Origin: an uncultured Clostridia bacterium
GTDB lineage: Bacteria > Bacillota > Clostridia > Christensenellales > Aristaeellaceae
Reading direction: 5' to 3'
Length of the DNA stretch: 9,487 nt
Assembly (NCBI GenBank): GCA_934621485.1
Contig: CAKTUS010000103.1
Coordinates: 1-9,487 of the forward strand
Shown here: one piece after another, positions 1 through 8,042 of the stretch
How the letters are laid out: the number at the start of each line of letters is the position of its first letter
Position numbering within the stretch: position 1 is the first letter of the stretch
Made by a program: the position numbers and the translations under genes
Notes under the pieces: generated by a model
Told to the model about the DNA's origin: nothing
Databases searched by the model: none
Seen by the model: only the letters and a program-made list of their open reading frames with translations

Positions 1-301
1 CATAGCTGCGATTGTAGCCGTGTTTCCTCGCCTTCTCATAGCCTAGCAGAGGATCGCCCTTGTACTTTTTTGCGTATCGTTTAACCAACTCCAATTCAGC
101 AGCTGTCTGCTGGCGCGGAAAATGATGGGGCGTGCGCGGCAGAGCTTGTAGGCTTTCTGCTGTCCCATTGTACCGCTTTTTCCACTTGTGAACCGTTTTT
201 CGGCTCAGGTGGTGTCGGTTTGCTGCGGCTGTGACTCCGTGCTTTGCTGCATAGTTTAAAACCCGTTGACGAAAGTACGCTTCCTGTGATACCATTTCCA
301 T
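1..301 (-). CDS. IS481-like transposase, N-terminal fragment (incomplete at window edge)
   Basis: One hundred codons are visible from an ATG at 301-299 and the frame stays open to the window edge. The start follows an AGGAGGG ribosome site (314-308) with 6 bases of spacing. Residues 1-45 form a basic helix-turn-helix region (AAANRHHLSRKTVHKWKKRY), as used by transposases to bind the element ends. The following stretch, with PRTPHHFPRQQT and then ELELVKRYAKKYKGDPLLGYEKAR, resembles the linker and second helical domain of IS481-type DDE transposases. The catalytic DDE domain would lie to the left of the window and is not seen, so whether the gene is intact is unknown. Family assignment is by pattern recognition; an IS3-group OrfA-like protein is a less likely alternative. 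Confidence 0.8.
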   Translation of the reverse strand, partial: MEMVSQEAYFRQRVLNYAAKHGVTAAANRHHLSRKTVHKWKKRYNGTAESLQALPRTPHHFPRQQTAAELELVKRYAKKYKGDPLLGYEKARKHGYNRSY

Positions 302-362
302 AGAGAACCCTCCTGTGTTTGATGGCTGTTTGCGCTTCTATCTTACCACATCTGGGTTCTCT
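302..362 (-). promoter_or_regulatory. Transposase leader: candidate internal promoter and SD-masking inverted repeat
   Basis: A perfect 9-bp inverted repeat pairs AGAGAACCC (302-310) with GGGTTCTCT (354-362). In the transposase message the 310-302 arm includes the GGG of the ribosome site (314-308), so folding would mask it. A candidate -10 box, TAAGAT on the minus strand (345-340), would start transcription near 333, inside the loop, so messages made from it would lack the pairing arm. The -35 region is poor, so the promoter call is weak. Confidence 0.45.
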
Positions 363-458
363 TTTCTTTCATTTTGTGTTTCCTATGTATTGTACCTTAA
401 CATGGGCGCGTCTCGGCTATGTTGCTCATTTCGGCGATTTTGAGGCCGCAGCCGTGGA

Positions 459-487
459 TTGCATTTTGCTCCAAAATACGCTATACT
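459..487 (+). promoter_or_regulatory. Sigma-70-type promoter for the glycosyltransferase-feo operon
   Basis: A TTGCAT -35 box (459-464) and a TATACT -10 box (482-487) are separated by exactly 17 bases, close to the sigma-A consensus. The predicted start is near 494, leaving a leader of roughly 58 bases before the ATG at 552. The spacer contains the palindrome ATTTTG-CTC-CAAAAT (463-477), a possible operator. No Fur- or DtxR-like consensus was recognised. Confidence 0.75.
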
Positions 488-535
488 GAAGGGAATATGA
501 GCTGCTATTTTTTCGGCGGCGAGCATAGAACTACC

Positions 536-544
536 AAGGAGGGG
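536..544 (+). promoter_or_regulatory. Ribosome binding site of the glycosyltransferase
   Basis: AAGGAGGGG lies 7 bases before the ATG at 552 and fixes that codon as the start. It is one of the strongest ribosome sites in the window. Confidence 0.8.
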
Positions 545-551
545 TCAACGC

Positions 552-1835
552 ATGCGTATCACCATGGTGTGCATAGGGTCCACAGGCGATGTGCGCCCTT
601 ATATCGTTCTTGGCCGTGAATTGCAGGCCCGCGGACATAACGTTGCCGTTTGCGCATTTGCCATTTTCGAGGAAACCGTTACCCGGGAAGGAATGCGCTT
701 TCGGCCCATTTCCGGCGATGTAAAAAACTTCATGGCCAATATTCTCAACGGTTCCAGCGGCGTGCAGTACCTGAAGCAGGTGAAAGACGTCATGCTGCCC
801 TACATCGGCACGTTTTTGAAGAATATCGAGGACGCCTGCGCCGATGCCGAGGCCATCATCGCCACCTATTTCGGCGAGGTCATCCGCTCCATCGCTGAGG
901 TGCGGCATGTTCCCTTCATCCAAACCCACTATTACCCCATGGATCAGAACCCGGAAGCGCCCATTGCTTCTGCGCCGGGCCAGCGGGCCGGCAAAGCCTG
1001 GAATCTGGCCTCCTACCAGCTGGGCTATTTCATCATCAGCGTCATTGAGCGCTATTACCTGGCCGACTGGCGCGAGGCCCACGGTATGTCACCCCGCCGT
1101 CTGGAATCCACCCCCAATTATGAACTGAACGGGCACACCATTCCCGTTTTGTATGCCATGAGTCCTCTGGTCATGCCCCGCCCCACCAAGTGGGGAGCCA
1201 ACATTCACATGACCGGTTACTGGCTGGATAACAGCGAAACGGCTGATTACCAGCCGGATCCCGCCCTGGCCGCTTTCCTGACGGATGGGCCCAAGCCTGT
1301 ATACATCGGCTTTGGTTCCATGGTGAGCGGAGACATGGATGAAACCCTGGGCATTGTGATGGAGGCAGTGCAAAAAAGCGGCGTGCGCGCCGTGCTGGCC
1401 AAGGGTTGGGGCGGCGCGGACCTGACCAGCGGGCGAAGCGATGTGTTCCTGACCGATTTTGTGCCCCATGACTGGCTGTTTCAGCAAGTAAGCGCCGTGG
1501 TGCATCACGGTGGCGCAGGTACTCTGGCTGCCGGGATTTTGGCAGGTAAACCCACGCTGGTCATTCCCTTCGGCGGCGATCAGCCCTTCTGGGCCAACCG
1601 GGCGCGGGAACTGGGCATTGGGCCCAACCCCATTCCCCGGGAACGGCTGACGGTTTCCCGCCTGACCAAGGCGCTGGTCAGCCTTACCACTACCAAAAAA
1701 TACGGTGTGGCGGCCCGGGAGCTGGGCATGCGGCTGCGCATGGAAAACGGCGCGCAAATTGCCGCCGACCTCATTGAACACGAACTGCGCAAATGGCTGC
1801 GCGAAGAGGGGTGCGAGCCTATTTTGGTGCGCTAA
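552..1835 (+). CDS. UGT80/sterol-glucosyltransferase-like glycosyltransferase (GT1, GT-B fold)
   Basis: This 427-residue protein has the two-domain layout of nucleotide-sugar glycosyltransferases. The N-terminal acceptor domain opens with the glycine-rich loop IGSTGDVRPYIVLGREL (8-24). The C-terminal donor domain carries PHDWLF (305-310), AVVHHGGAGT (315-324) and PFGGDQPFWANR (339-350), the signature of the family that includes sterol 3-beta-glucosyltransferases. From family knowledge it should transfer a sugar from a UDP-sugar to a lipid or other small hydrophobic acceptor; bacterial members often act on glycolipids or natural products, and the acceptor cannot be read from the sequence. No signal peptide is seen, so it is probably cytoplasmic or membrane-peripheral. 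It is the first gene after the promoter at 459-487, and feoA begins about 30 bases after its stop. A role in iron uptake is not evident. Confidence 0.88.
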   Translation: MRITMVCIGSTGDVRPYIVLGRELQARGHNVAVCAFAIFEETVTREGMRFRPISGDVKNFMANILNGSSGVQYLKQVKDVMLPYIGTFLKNIEDACADAEAIIATYFGEVIRSIAEVRHVPFIQTHYYPMDQNPEAPIASAPGQRAGKAWNLASYQLGYFIISVIERYYLADWREAHGMSPRRLESTPNYELNGHTIPVLYAMSPLVMPRPTKWGANIHMTGYWLDNSETADYQPDPALAAFLTDGPKPVYIGFGSMVSGDMDETLGIVMEAVQKSGVRAVLAKGWGGADLTSGRSDVFLTDFVPHDWLFQQVSAVVHHGGAGTLAAGILAGKPTLVIPFGGDQPFWANRARELGIGPNPIPRERLTVSRLTKALVSLTTTKKYGVAARELGMRLRMENGAQIAADLIEHELRKWLREEGCEPILVR

Positions 1836-1865
1836 GCGCCGCCTACAGAAAGGATGGTTTTCTCC

Positions 1866-2096
1866 ATGCCCGAAACCCGCACTCTGGCAGACCTGAAGCC
1901 CGGCGAAACCGGTATTGTAAACGAAATCGGCGGCGAGGACGCCCTGCACCGTCATCTGCTGGACATGGGCATTACCCCCGGTGTGAAAGTACTGCTTCAA
2001 AAAACCGCCCCCATGGGCGACCCGGTAGAAATTCACCTTCGCGGCTATGCGCTGACCCTGCGGCTGGATGACGCCCGTAAAGTAACCTTGAAATAA
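1866..2096 (+). CDS. feoA: FeoA, SH3-like partner of the ferrous iron transporter FeoB
   Basis: The 76-residue product matches FeoA in length (about 75-80) and pattern: LADLKPGETGIV near the start, then LHRHLLDMGITPGVKVLL, and a closing strand with EIHLRGYALTLRLDDARKVTL. FeoA proteins are small cytosolic SH3-fold proteins thought to support or regulate FeoB; their exact role is unsettled. I chose the ATG at 1866 because the AAGGA site (1850-1854) is 11 bases before it. The in-frame ATG at 1854 (four more residues) overlaps that site and is less likely, but it cannot be excluded. The gene lies between the glycosyltransferase (30-base gap) and feoB (44-base gap). Confidence 0.92.
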   Translation: MPETRTLADLKPGETGIVNEIGGEDALHRHLLDMGITPGVKVLLQKTAPMGDPVEIHLRGYALTLRLDDARKVTLK

Positions 2097-2140
2097 GCTT
2101 TTCCTCACAAACGATTTTAGAAAAGGCGGGCGATTTTTCT

Positions 2141-4237
<2,097 letters not shown>

Positions 4238-4254
4238 GGAAAGGAGCGCTCTCC

Positions 4255-4419
4255 TTGGCGCAAGCGCTCAACATCTTGATTCCCGCCGCGCTGCTGGGCT
4301 ATGCCGCCTATTTGATTGTGCGCATGGCGCGCCGCCGGGGTAAAAGCTGCACGGGCTGCTCCTGCTGCCCTATGGCCGGCGGCTGCCACTCCAAACGAAA
4401 AGAGGATTCGTCATTATGA
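4255..4419 (+). CDS. FeoB-associated Cys-rich membrane protein
   Basis: This 54-residue protein starts at a TTG codon, preceded by AAGGAG (4241-4246) with 8 bases of spacing; no ATG in the frame lies near a ribosome site. It has one membrane helix (about residues 5-23, rich in Ala/Leu/Ile), a basic stretch RMARRRGK on the probable cytoplasmic side, and then a cluster of five cysteines in the pattern C-x2-C-x-C-C-x5-C, followed by a short charged tail. This is the architecture of the small FeoB-associated Cys-rich proteins found next to feoB in many Firmicutes. Their function is not firmly established; the cysteines could bind iron or exchange metal with FeoB. It begins 17 bases after feoB and shares an ATGA overlap with nrdG, suggesting coupled translation. 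The short length and TTG start make it easy to miss. Confidence 0.85.
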   Translation: MAQALNILIPAALLGYAAYLIVRMARRRGKSCTGCSCCPMAGGCHSKRKEDSSL

Positions 4420-4943
4420 GTGAAACTCCCAACACCATTCGTCTATACGGCCTGGTAGGCGACTCCATTGTAGATGGTCCAGGCTTTCGGGTCAGCATTT
4501 TCACCCAGGGCTGTCCGCACCACTGTCCCGGCTGCCATAACCCTCAAAGCCATGACTTTGAGGGCGGCACTGTCTGGGCGCTGGATGATGTGGAGAAAAA
4601 GTTTACCGGCAACCCGCTGCTCAGCGGCATTACCCTGTCCGGGGGCGAACCCTTCGCCCAGGCGGCTGCCTGCGCCGAGCTGGCGCGCAGAGCCCACCAA
4701 AAGGGGTTGAACGTATGGGTCTATTCCGGTTACACCTACGAACAGCTTCTGGAAAAGGCGCAAACGGACGAGGGCGTCCGAAGCCTGCTTGACGAGACGG
4801 ATGTACTGGTGGACGGACCCTTCCTGCTGGCGGAGCGCTCGCTGGAATTGGACTTCCGCGGCAGCCGCAACCAGCGCCTGATTGATCTGAAGGCCACCCG
4901 GGCACGCGGCGGGATTACCCTGTACACGCCGCCAGAATGGTGA
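4416..4943 (+). CDS. nrdG: Anaerobic ribonucleotide reductase activating protein (radical SAM, NrdG-like)
   Basis: NrdG uses a [4Fe-4S] cluster and S-adenosylmethionine to generate the glycyl radical of the anaerobic ribonucleotide reductase NrdD. The 175-residue length is typical. The radical-SAM cysteines are in GCPHHCPGC (Cys33, Cys37, Cys40; C-x3-C-x2-C), and the SAM-binding SGGEPF lies at 75-80. DSIVDGPGFRVSIFTQGC before the cluster site and the late LDFRGSRNQRLID are also NrdG-like. AGAGGA (4401-4406) serves as ribosome site, and the ATG overlaps the preceding stop by 4 bases. No nrdD is present in the window, which is unusual because the two are commonly adjacent. An activase for another glycyl-radical enzyme is possible, although the short length and lack of an extra ferredoxin-like cluster region favour NrdG. 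Confidence 0.9.
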   Translation: MSETPNTIRLYGLVGDSIVDGPGFRVSIFTQGCPHHCPGCHNPQSHDFEGGTVWALDDVEKKFTGNPLLSGITLSGGEPFAQAAACAELARRAHQKGLNVWVYSGYTYEQLLEKAQTDEGVRSLLDETDVLVDGPFLLAERSLELDFRGSRNQRLIDLKATRARGGITLYTPPEW

Positions 4944-4950
4944 TGCGCTC

Positions 4951-5934
4951 ATGAAAAAAATCATGCTTTTAGCCACCGGCGGCACCATCGCCTGCACGCC
5001 CGGCGCAAACGGGCTGGCCCCAACCCTGCACGGCCGGGATCTGCTGAACCTGGTGAGCGACTGCCTGCCCTGCCAGGTAGTCGCTGAAGATGTTTTTCTG
5101 ATGGACTCCAGCAACATGCAGCCTGAAGAATGGAGCGCTTTGGCCCGTGCCGTGGACGGCGCTCTCCAAGCCTATGACGGCGTCGTGGTTACCCATGGCA
5201 CCGACACCATGGCCTACACAGCCGCTGCGCTGTCCTTCATGTTGGCCGGCGCGGGGAAACCCGTCGTTTTAACCGGGTCTCAGCTGCCCATGGCGCATCC
5301 TCTGACCGACGGCCGGCTCAACCTGCTGCGGGCCGTTCAGGCCGCTCTGGCGGGCGTGCCCGGCGTGTATGTCAGCTTTGACAACCAGCTCATCTCCGGG
5401 GTGCGCTGCGTGAAAACCCATACCTCCTCCATGAACGCTTTTTCCAGTATCAATGAACCGCCTGCCGGCCGTTTCGACGTGGAAGGCGTGCATTTTGACC
5501 ATCCTCAGCCCTACGCGCCTCTGATTCCCGGCCAGCCTTACCAGCTTCGCGCCGAAATCGACCCCAGAGTGTTTTTGCTCAAGCTGGTTCCCGGTACTTC
5601 GCCGGATGTGCTGCGCTTTGTGCAAAACGCCGGGTATCGCGGATTGGTCATCGAAGCCTTCGGTTTGGGCGGCCTGCACTACATTCGCCGCAATCTGGTC
5701 GAGGCGTTGGATCAGCTGTCGCAAAGCGGCATTGCCGTGCTGGTGGTTAGCCAGTGCCTGTATGAAAAAGCCGATTTGAGCATATACGAAGTGGGTCACG
5801 GGCTTGCCAAGGGCAGCATTTTAAGCGGCCGCGACATGACCAGCGAGGCCGCCGTGTGCAAAATGATGTGGGCCCTGGGGCAATCCAACCCCGCCGCCTG
5901 GCTGGATCACCGGCTGGTAGGCGAATACCGCTAG
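4951..5934 (+). CDS. Type I (cytoplasmic) L-asparaginase
   Basis: The 327-residue protein hydrolyses L-asparagine to aspartate and ammonia, by family assignment. The first catalytic threonine is in ATGGTIA (Thr12) and the second in THGTDTMAYT (Thr84, Asp85). DSSNM (52-56) supplies substrate-binding residues, and the conserved lysine is Lys155 in VKTHTSSMNAF. There is no signal peptide, so it should be the cytoplasmic, AnsA-like type; AnsB-type periplasmic enzymes would have one. The C-terminal domain, with GLVIEAFGLGG and VSQCLYEKADLSIYEVG, agrees with the family. The ATG is only 7 bases after the nrdG stop and has no strong ribosome site, so its translation is probably coupled to nrdG. Glutaminase side activity cannot be judged. 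Its place between nrdG and a two-component system is not explained. Confidence 0.94.
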   Translation: MKKIMLLATGGTIACTPGANGLAPTLHGRDLLNLVSDCLPCQVVAEDVFLMDSSNMQPEEWSALARAVDGALQAYDGVVVTHGTDTMAYTAAALSFMLAGAGKPVVLTGSQLPMAHPLTDGRLNLLRAVQAALAGVPGVYVSFDNQLISGVRCVKTHTSSMNAFSSINEPPAGRFDVEGVHFDHPQPYAPLIPGQPYQLRAEIDPRVFLLKLVPGTSPDVLRFVQNAGYRGLVIEAFGLGGLHYIRRNLVEALDQLSQSGIAVLVVSQCLYEKADLSIYEVGHGLAKGSILSGRDMTSEAAVCKMMWALGQSNPAAWLDHRLVGEYR

Positions 5935-5956
5935 TTCCTCGGAAAAGGAGAGAGCC

Positions 5957-6640
5957 ATGCGCCTTTTGCTGGTAGAGGATGAACAAAAGCTTTCGGCCGC
6001 CTTGCGCAAGCTGCTTGAGCAGGAGCAGTACGCCGTTGATGCGGCTTTTACCGGTCCCGAAGGGCTGGACGCCGCGTTAAGCGGCATTTACGACGTCATC
6101 ATTCTGGATGTAATGCTGCCCGGAATGGATGGATTTTCTGTACTCTATTCTCTTCGCAGGGAGGGCGTTGCTACGCCTGTTCTGATGCTCACTGCCCGTG
6201 GCGATTTGGACGATCGGGTGCGGGGGCTGGAAGCCGGCGCGGACTACTACCTGCCCAAACCCTTTGAAAAAAGCGAGCTGCTGGCCTGCCTGCATGCGCT
6301 CACCCGCCGCCGGGATACGGCGGTGGAGGAACAGCCCCATTTCGCCGGGCTTTCCCTGAGCCGGGAACAGGCCAGCCTGCATTGCGTCGCCACTGGGCGC
6401 AGCATCAAGCTGTCCGCCAAGGAGTACCATCTGATGGAGCTGTTTTTGCGAAACCCTCGGCAAATTCTGCCTCGAGATACGCTGTTGGAGCGGGTATGGG
6501 GCCTGGAGGAGGGAGCGGAGTACAACCAGCTGGCCGTTTATCTCAGCTTTTTGCGCCGAAAGCTGGCTTTTATCGGCGCGGAAGTGGAAATTCGAGCCAT
6601 GCGGGGTGTGGGCTATTCGCTGGAGAAAACGCATGATTGA
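5957..6640 (+). CDS. OmpR/PhoB-family response regulator
   Basis: This 227-residue regulator has an N-terminal receiver domain (about 1-115) with the acidic pair in VEDE (6-9), the phospho-accepting Asp51 in IILDVMLPGMDG, the switch Thr79 in MLTAR and Lys101 in LPKPF. A winged-helix DNA-binding domain follows (about 127-224), with LSAKEYHLMELFLRNP, ILPRDTLLERVWG and the closing VEIRAMRGVGYSLE of the OmpR class. The ribosome site AAGGAG (5945-5950) is 6 bases before the ATG. The gene starts 22 bases after the asparaginase stop and overlaps the kinase gene by 8 bases, so the pair is almost certainly cognate. OmpR-type regulators usually bind direct repeats spaced by one helical turn; such repeats lie just after the kinase at 7902-7957. 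Confidence 0.95.
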   Translation: MRLLLVEDEQKLSAALRKLLEQEQYAVDAAFTGPEGLDAALSGIYDVIILDVMLPGMDGFSVLYSLRREGVATPVLMLTARGDLDDRVRGLEAGADYYLPKPFEKSELLACLHALTRRRDTAVEEQPHFAGLSLSREQASLHCVATGRSIKLSAKEYHLMELFLRNPRQILPRDTLLERVWGLEEGAEYNQLAVYLSFLRRKLAFIGAEVEIRAMRGVGYSLEKTHD

Positions 6641-7898
6641 AAAACTGAAACGAAGGCTTATTGGGGGCAGCGTGACCACGCTGGCGCTGATTCTGGTGCT
6701 GGTGGTCGCCTCCATCAATCTGTCCAACGGCTATATGCTGCGTAAACAAACCCAGCAGGCGTTGGACATGCTTTTTTCCGGCAGCGCCAACAGCGTACAT
6801 GTGCAGGATTCCGGCGGCCCGGAGGAGCCTTCTCCAACAAGCCGGCGGGAGGCTTCCGGCCTGCCGCAGGTGCGCGCTTCTTCCCTGGCGCGGGTTTCCG
6901 GCTCCTGCACCATCCGTCTGAACCGAAAGGGCCAGCTGCACGAGTGGAAAAGCAACACTGCCGGGCTGTATGACAACCAGCTGGTGGAAGCGCTGGTACA
7001 GGCTATCGAGAAGGACGGCGGCAGCCAGGGCCGGTTTGGCGCTCAGGTTTGGCGAAAAGAGGAGCGCAACTATGGTTGGCTGATTGTGGCGCTGGATGTG
7101 AGCGCGGAGGAGGCCAATGTGCAAAACCTGCTGCGCATCACCTGTCTGGCAGGCGCGGCTGCTTTTTTGCTGTTGAGTTTCGGTGCGCTTTGGCTGATTC
7201 GCAGCACTCTTGCGCCAGTGCAGGAAGCTTTCACCAAACAGCAGCAATTTGTGTGGGACGCCAGTCATGAGCTGAAAACCCCGCTGGCGGTTATTGCCGC
7301 CAATGCTCAGGTGCTGGAACAAACGTATGGCGAAAACGAATACCTGGGGTACATTTGCTCCGAGGTTCGCAGCGCCAGCCAGCTGGTGCAAAACCTGCTG
7401 ACCCTGGCCCGTATGGACGCGCACAAGCAGCCGCTTTCCTTTGAACGGTTCGATTTGAGCCAGGCGGCGCTGGAGGCGGCTCTGCCGCTGGAAAGCCTGG
7501 CTTATGAAAATGGCAAAACCCTGAACATGCATATTTCTAAAGGCGTTTTTGCCTACGGTAACCCGGCGCTGCTTCAGCAGCTGGCGGTTGTTCTCCTGTC
7601 CAACGCCATCCAGTATGCCGATCACGGAGGCGTTGTCACTTTGGCAGTGGACGCTCGGGGCCGCCGCCGTTTCATTCGCGTGCACAATACCGGCAGCTAT
7701 ATTCCTCCTCAGGAACGGCAGCGCATCTTTGACCGATTCTATCGGGCGGAAGGCTCCCACAACCGTTCCGGCGGCGGCAGCGGTTTGGGATTGGCCATTG
7801 CCCAGAGCATTGTACAGCTGCATCATGGCCGTCTGCTGGTAGACAGCGACCCGCAAAAGGGAACCGTGTTTACTGTTGTTCTCCATGACATGCCATAA
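6633..7898 (+). CDS. Membrane sensor histidine kinase, partner of the preceding regulator
   Basis: The 421-residue kinase starts at the ATG at 6633, with GGAG at 6622-6625, and overlaps the regulator gene by 8 bases; an upstream ATG at 6606 lies deep inside the regulator and is unlikely. Membrane helix 1 spans about 12-31 and helix 2 about 168-189. They enclose a roughly 135-residue extracytoplasmic sensor region that I do not recognise. No clear HAMP domain is present: helix 2 leads almost directly into the dimerisation helix with SHELKTPL (His212 is the phosphorylation site). The ATPase domain has the N box LLSNAIQYA (Asn324), a G1 box HNTG in which Asn352 replaces the usual Asp, the F box FDRFYR, and G2 GSGLGL (382-387). 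From memory, CusS-type kinases also have Asn in the G1 box, so activity is probably kept. The signal sensed is unknown. Confidence 0.94.
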   Translation: MIEKLKRRLIGGSVTTLALILVLVVASINLSNGYMLRKQTQQALDMLFSGSANSVHVQDSGGPEEPSPTSRREASGLPQVRASSLARVSGSCTIRLNRKGQLHEWKSNTAGLYDNQLVEALVQAIEKDGGSQGRFGAQVWRKEERNYGWLIVALDVSAEEANVQNLLRITCLAGAAAFLLLSFGALWLIRSTLAPVQEAFTKQQQFVWDASHELKTPLAVIAANAQVLEQTYGENEYLGYICSEVRSASQLVQNLLTLARMDAHKQPLSFERFDLSQAALEAALPLESLAYENGKTLNMHISKGVFAYGNPALLQQLAVVLLSNAIQYADHGGVVTLAVDARGRRRFIRVHNTGSYIPPQERQRIFDRFYRAEGSHNRSGGGSGLGLAIAQSIVQLHHGRLLVDSDPQKGTVFTVVLHDMP

Positions 7899-7901
7899 TT
7901 G

Positions 7902-7957
7902 TTTCGATTTTATTTCATATTTTTTCGTTCTTTTTTCATTTTTCAATCTTTTTTCAA
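7902..7957 (+). promoter_or_regulatory. Candidate response-regulator operator: phased TTTC(A/G) repeats
   Basis: TTTC(A/G) words start at 7902, 7913, 7923, 7934, 7941 and 7952. The steps are 11, 10, 11, 7 and 11 bases, so most copies lie on one face of the helix. OmpR-class regulators typically bind six-base direct repeats with five-base spacers, the period seen here. The last copy overlaps the place where a -35 box would be, 17 bases before the -10 at 7969, and the -35 there is poor; this fits an activator-dependent promoter. The tract is very T-rich, so some copies could arise by chance. Confidence 0.5.
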
Positions 7958-7968
7958 ACTTTCTCCTC

Positions 7969-7974
7969 TATACT
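7969..7974 (+). promoter_or_regulatory. -10 box of the NG-repeat protein gene promoter
   Basis: TATACT matches the -10 consensus well and also the -10 of the upstream operon. No good -35 is found at 16-18 bases upstream. The predicted start is near 7981, giving a leader of about 62 bases. Confidence 0.6.
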
Positions 7975-7980
7975 GAGTCC

Positions 7981-7996
7981 TGTTCCAAGAGGAACA
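7981..7996 (+). promoter_or_regulatory. 5'-end hairpin of the NG-repeat message
   Basis: TGTTCC-AAGA-GGAACA is a perfect 6-bp inverted repeat with a four-base loop placed at the predicted transcript start. It could protect the 5' end of the message from decay, or act as a DNA palindrome for a regulator. Function is inferred from position only. Confidence 0.45.
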
Positions 7997-8027
7997 AAGA
8001 AACTCTGTAAAGGCACAAATCATTTTG

Positions 8028-8033
8028 AGGAGG
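8028..8033 (+). promoter_or_regulatory. Ribosome binding site of the NG-repeat protein
   Basis: AGGAGG lies 9 bases before the ATG at 8043 and supports that start. The nearer ATG at 8036 is out of frame and too close to be used. The perfect site suggests high expression. Confidence 0.8.
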
Positions 8034-8042
8034 ACATGAATC

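Larger units (their letters stand above)
1..402 (-). mobile_element. Partial IS481-like insertion sequence (5' end, runs off the left edge)
   Basis: This block carries the start of a transposase gene read leftward, its leader and a plausible outer end. Read on the minus strand, the outer end begins TGTTAAGGTACAATAC at 402; a TGT start is common for IS481-type ends, so 402 is my estimate of the element boundary. The opposite end and any target-site duplication lie outside the window, so the boundary is inferred, not proven. The A/T-richer leader differs from the GC-rich genes to the right, which fits an acquired element. The element sits about 57 bases upstream of the operon promoter at 459-487 and is transcribed away from it. 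Confidence 0.7.

Noticed and set aside
403..551. Fur or DtxR box controlling the feo operon
   Set aside because: No stretch matches the consensus boxes I know; the only palindrome found is ATTTTG-CTC-CAAAAT, reported as an uncharacterised candidate.
1089..2108. Minus-strand open frame opposite the glycosyltransferase and feoA
   Set aside because: It spans two real plus-strand genes and their junction and shows no family pattern.
6570..7946. Long minus-strand open frame (458 codons) opposite the kinase
   Set aside because: Shadow of the kinase gene; no domain pattern and no ribosome site.
7981..8042. Riboswitch or other structured leader before the NG-repeat gene
   Set aside because: The leader is only about 60 bases and, apart from the small 5' hairpin, shows no known conserved core or alternative terminator.
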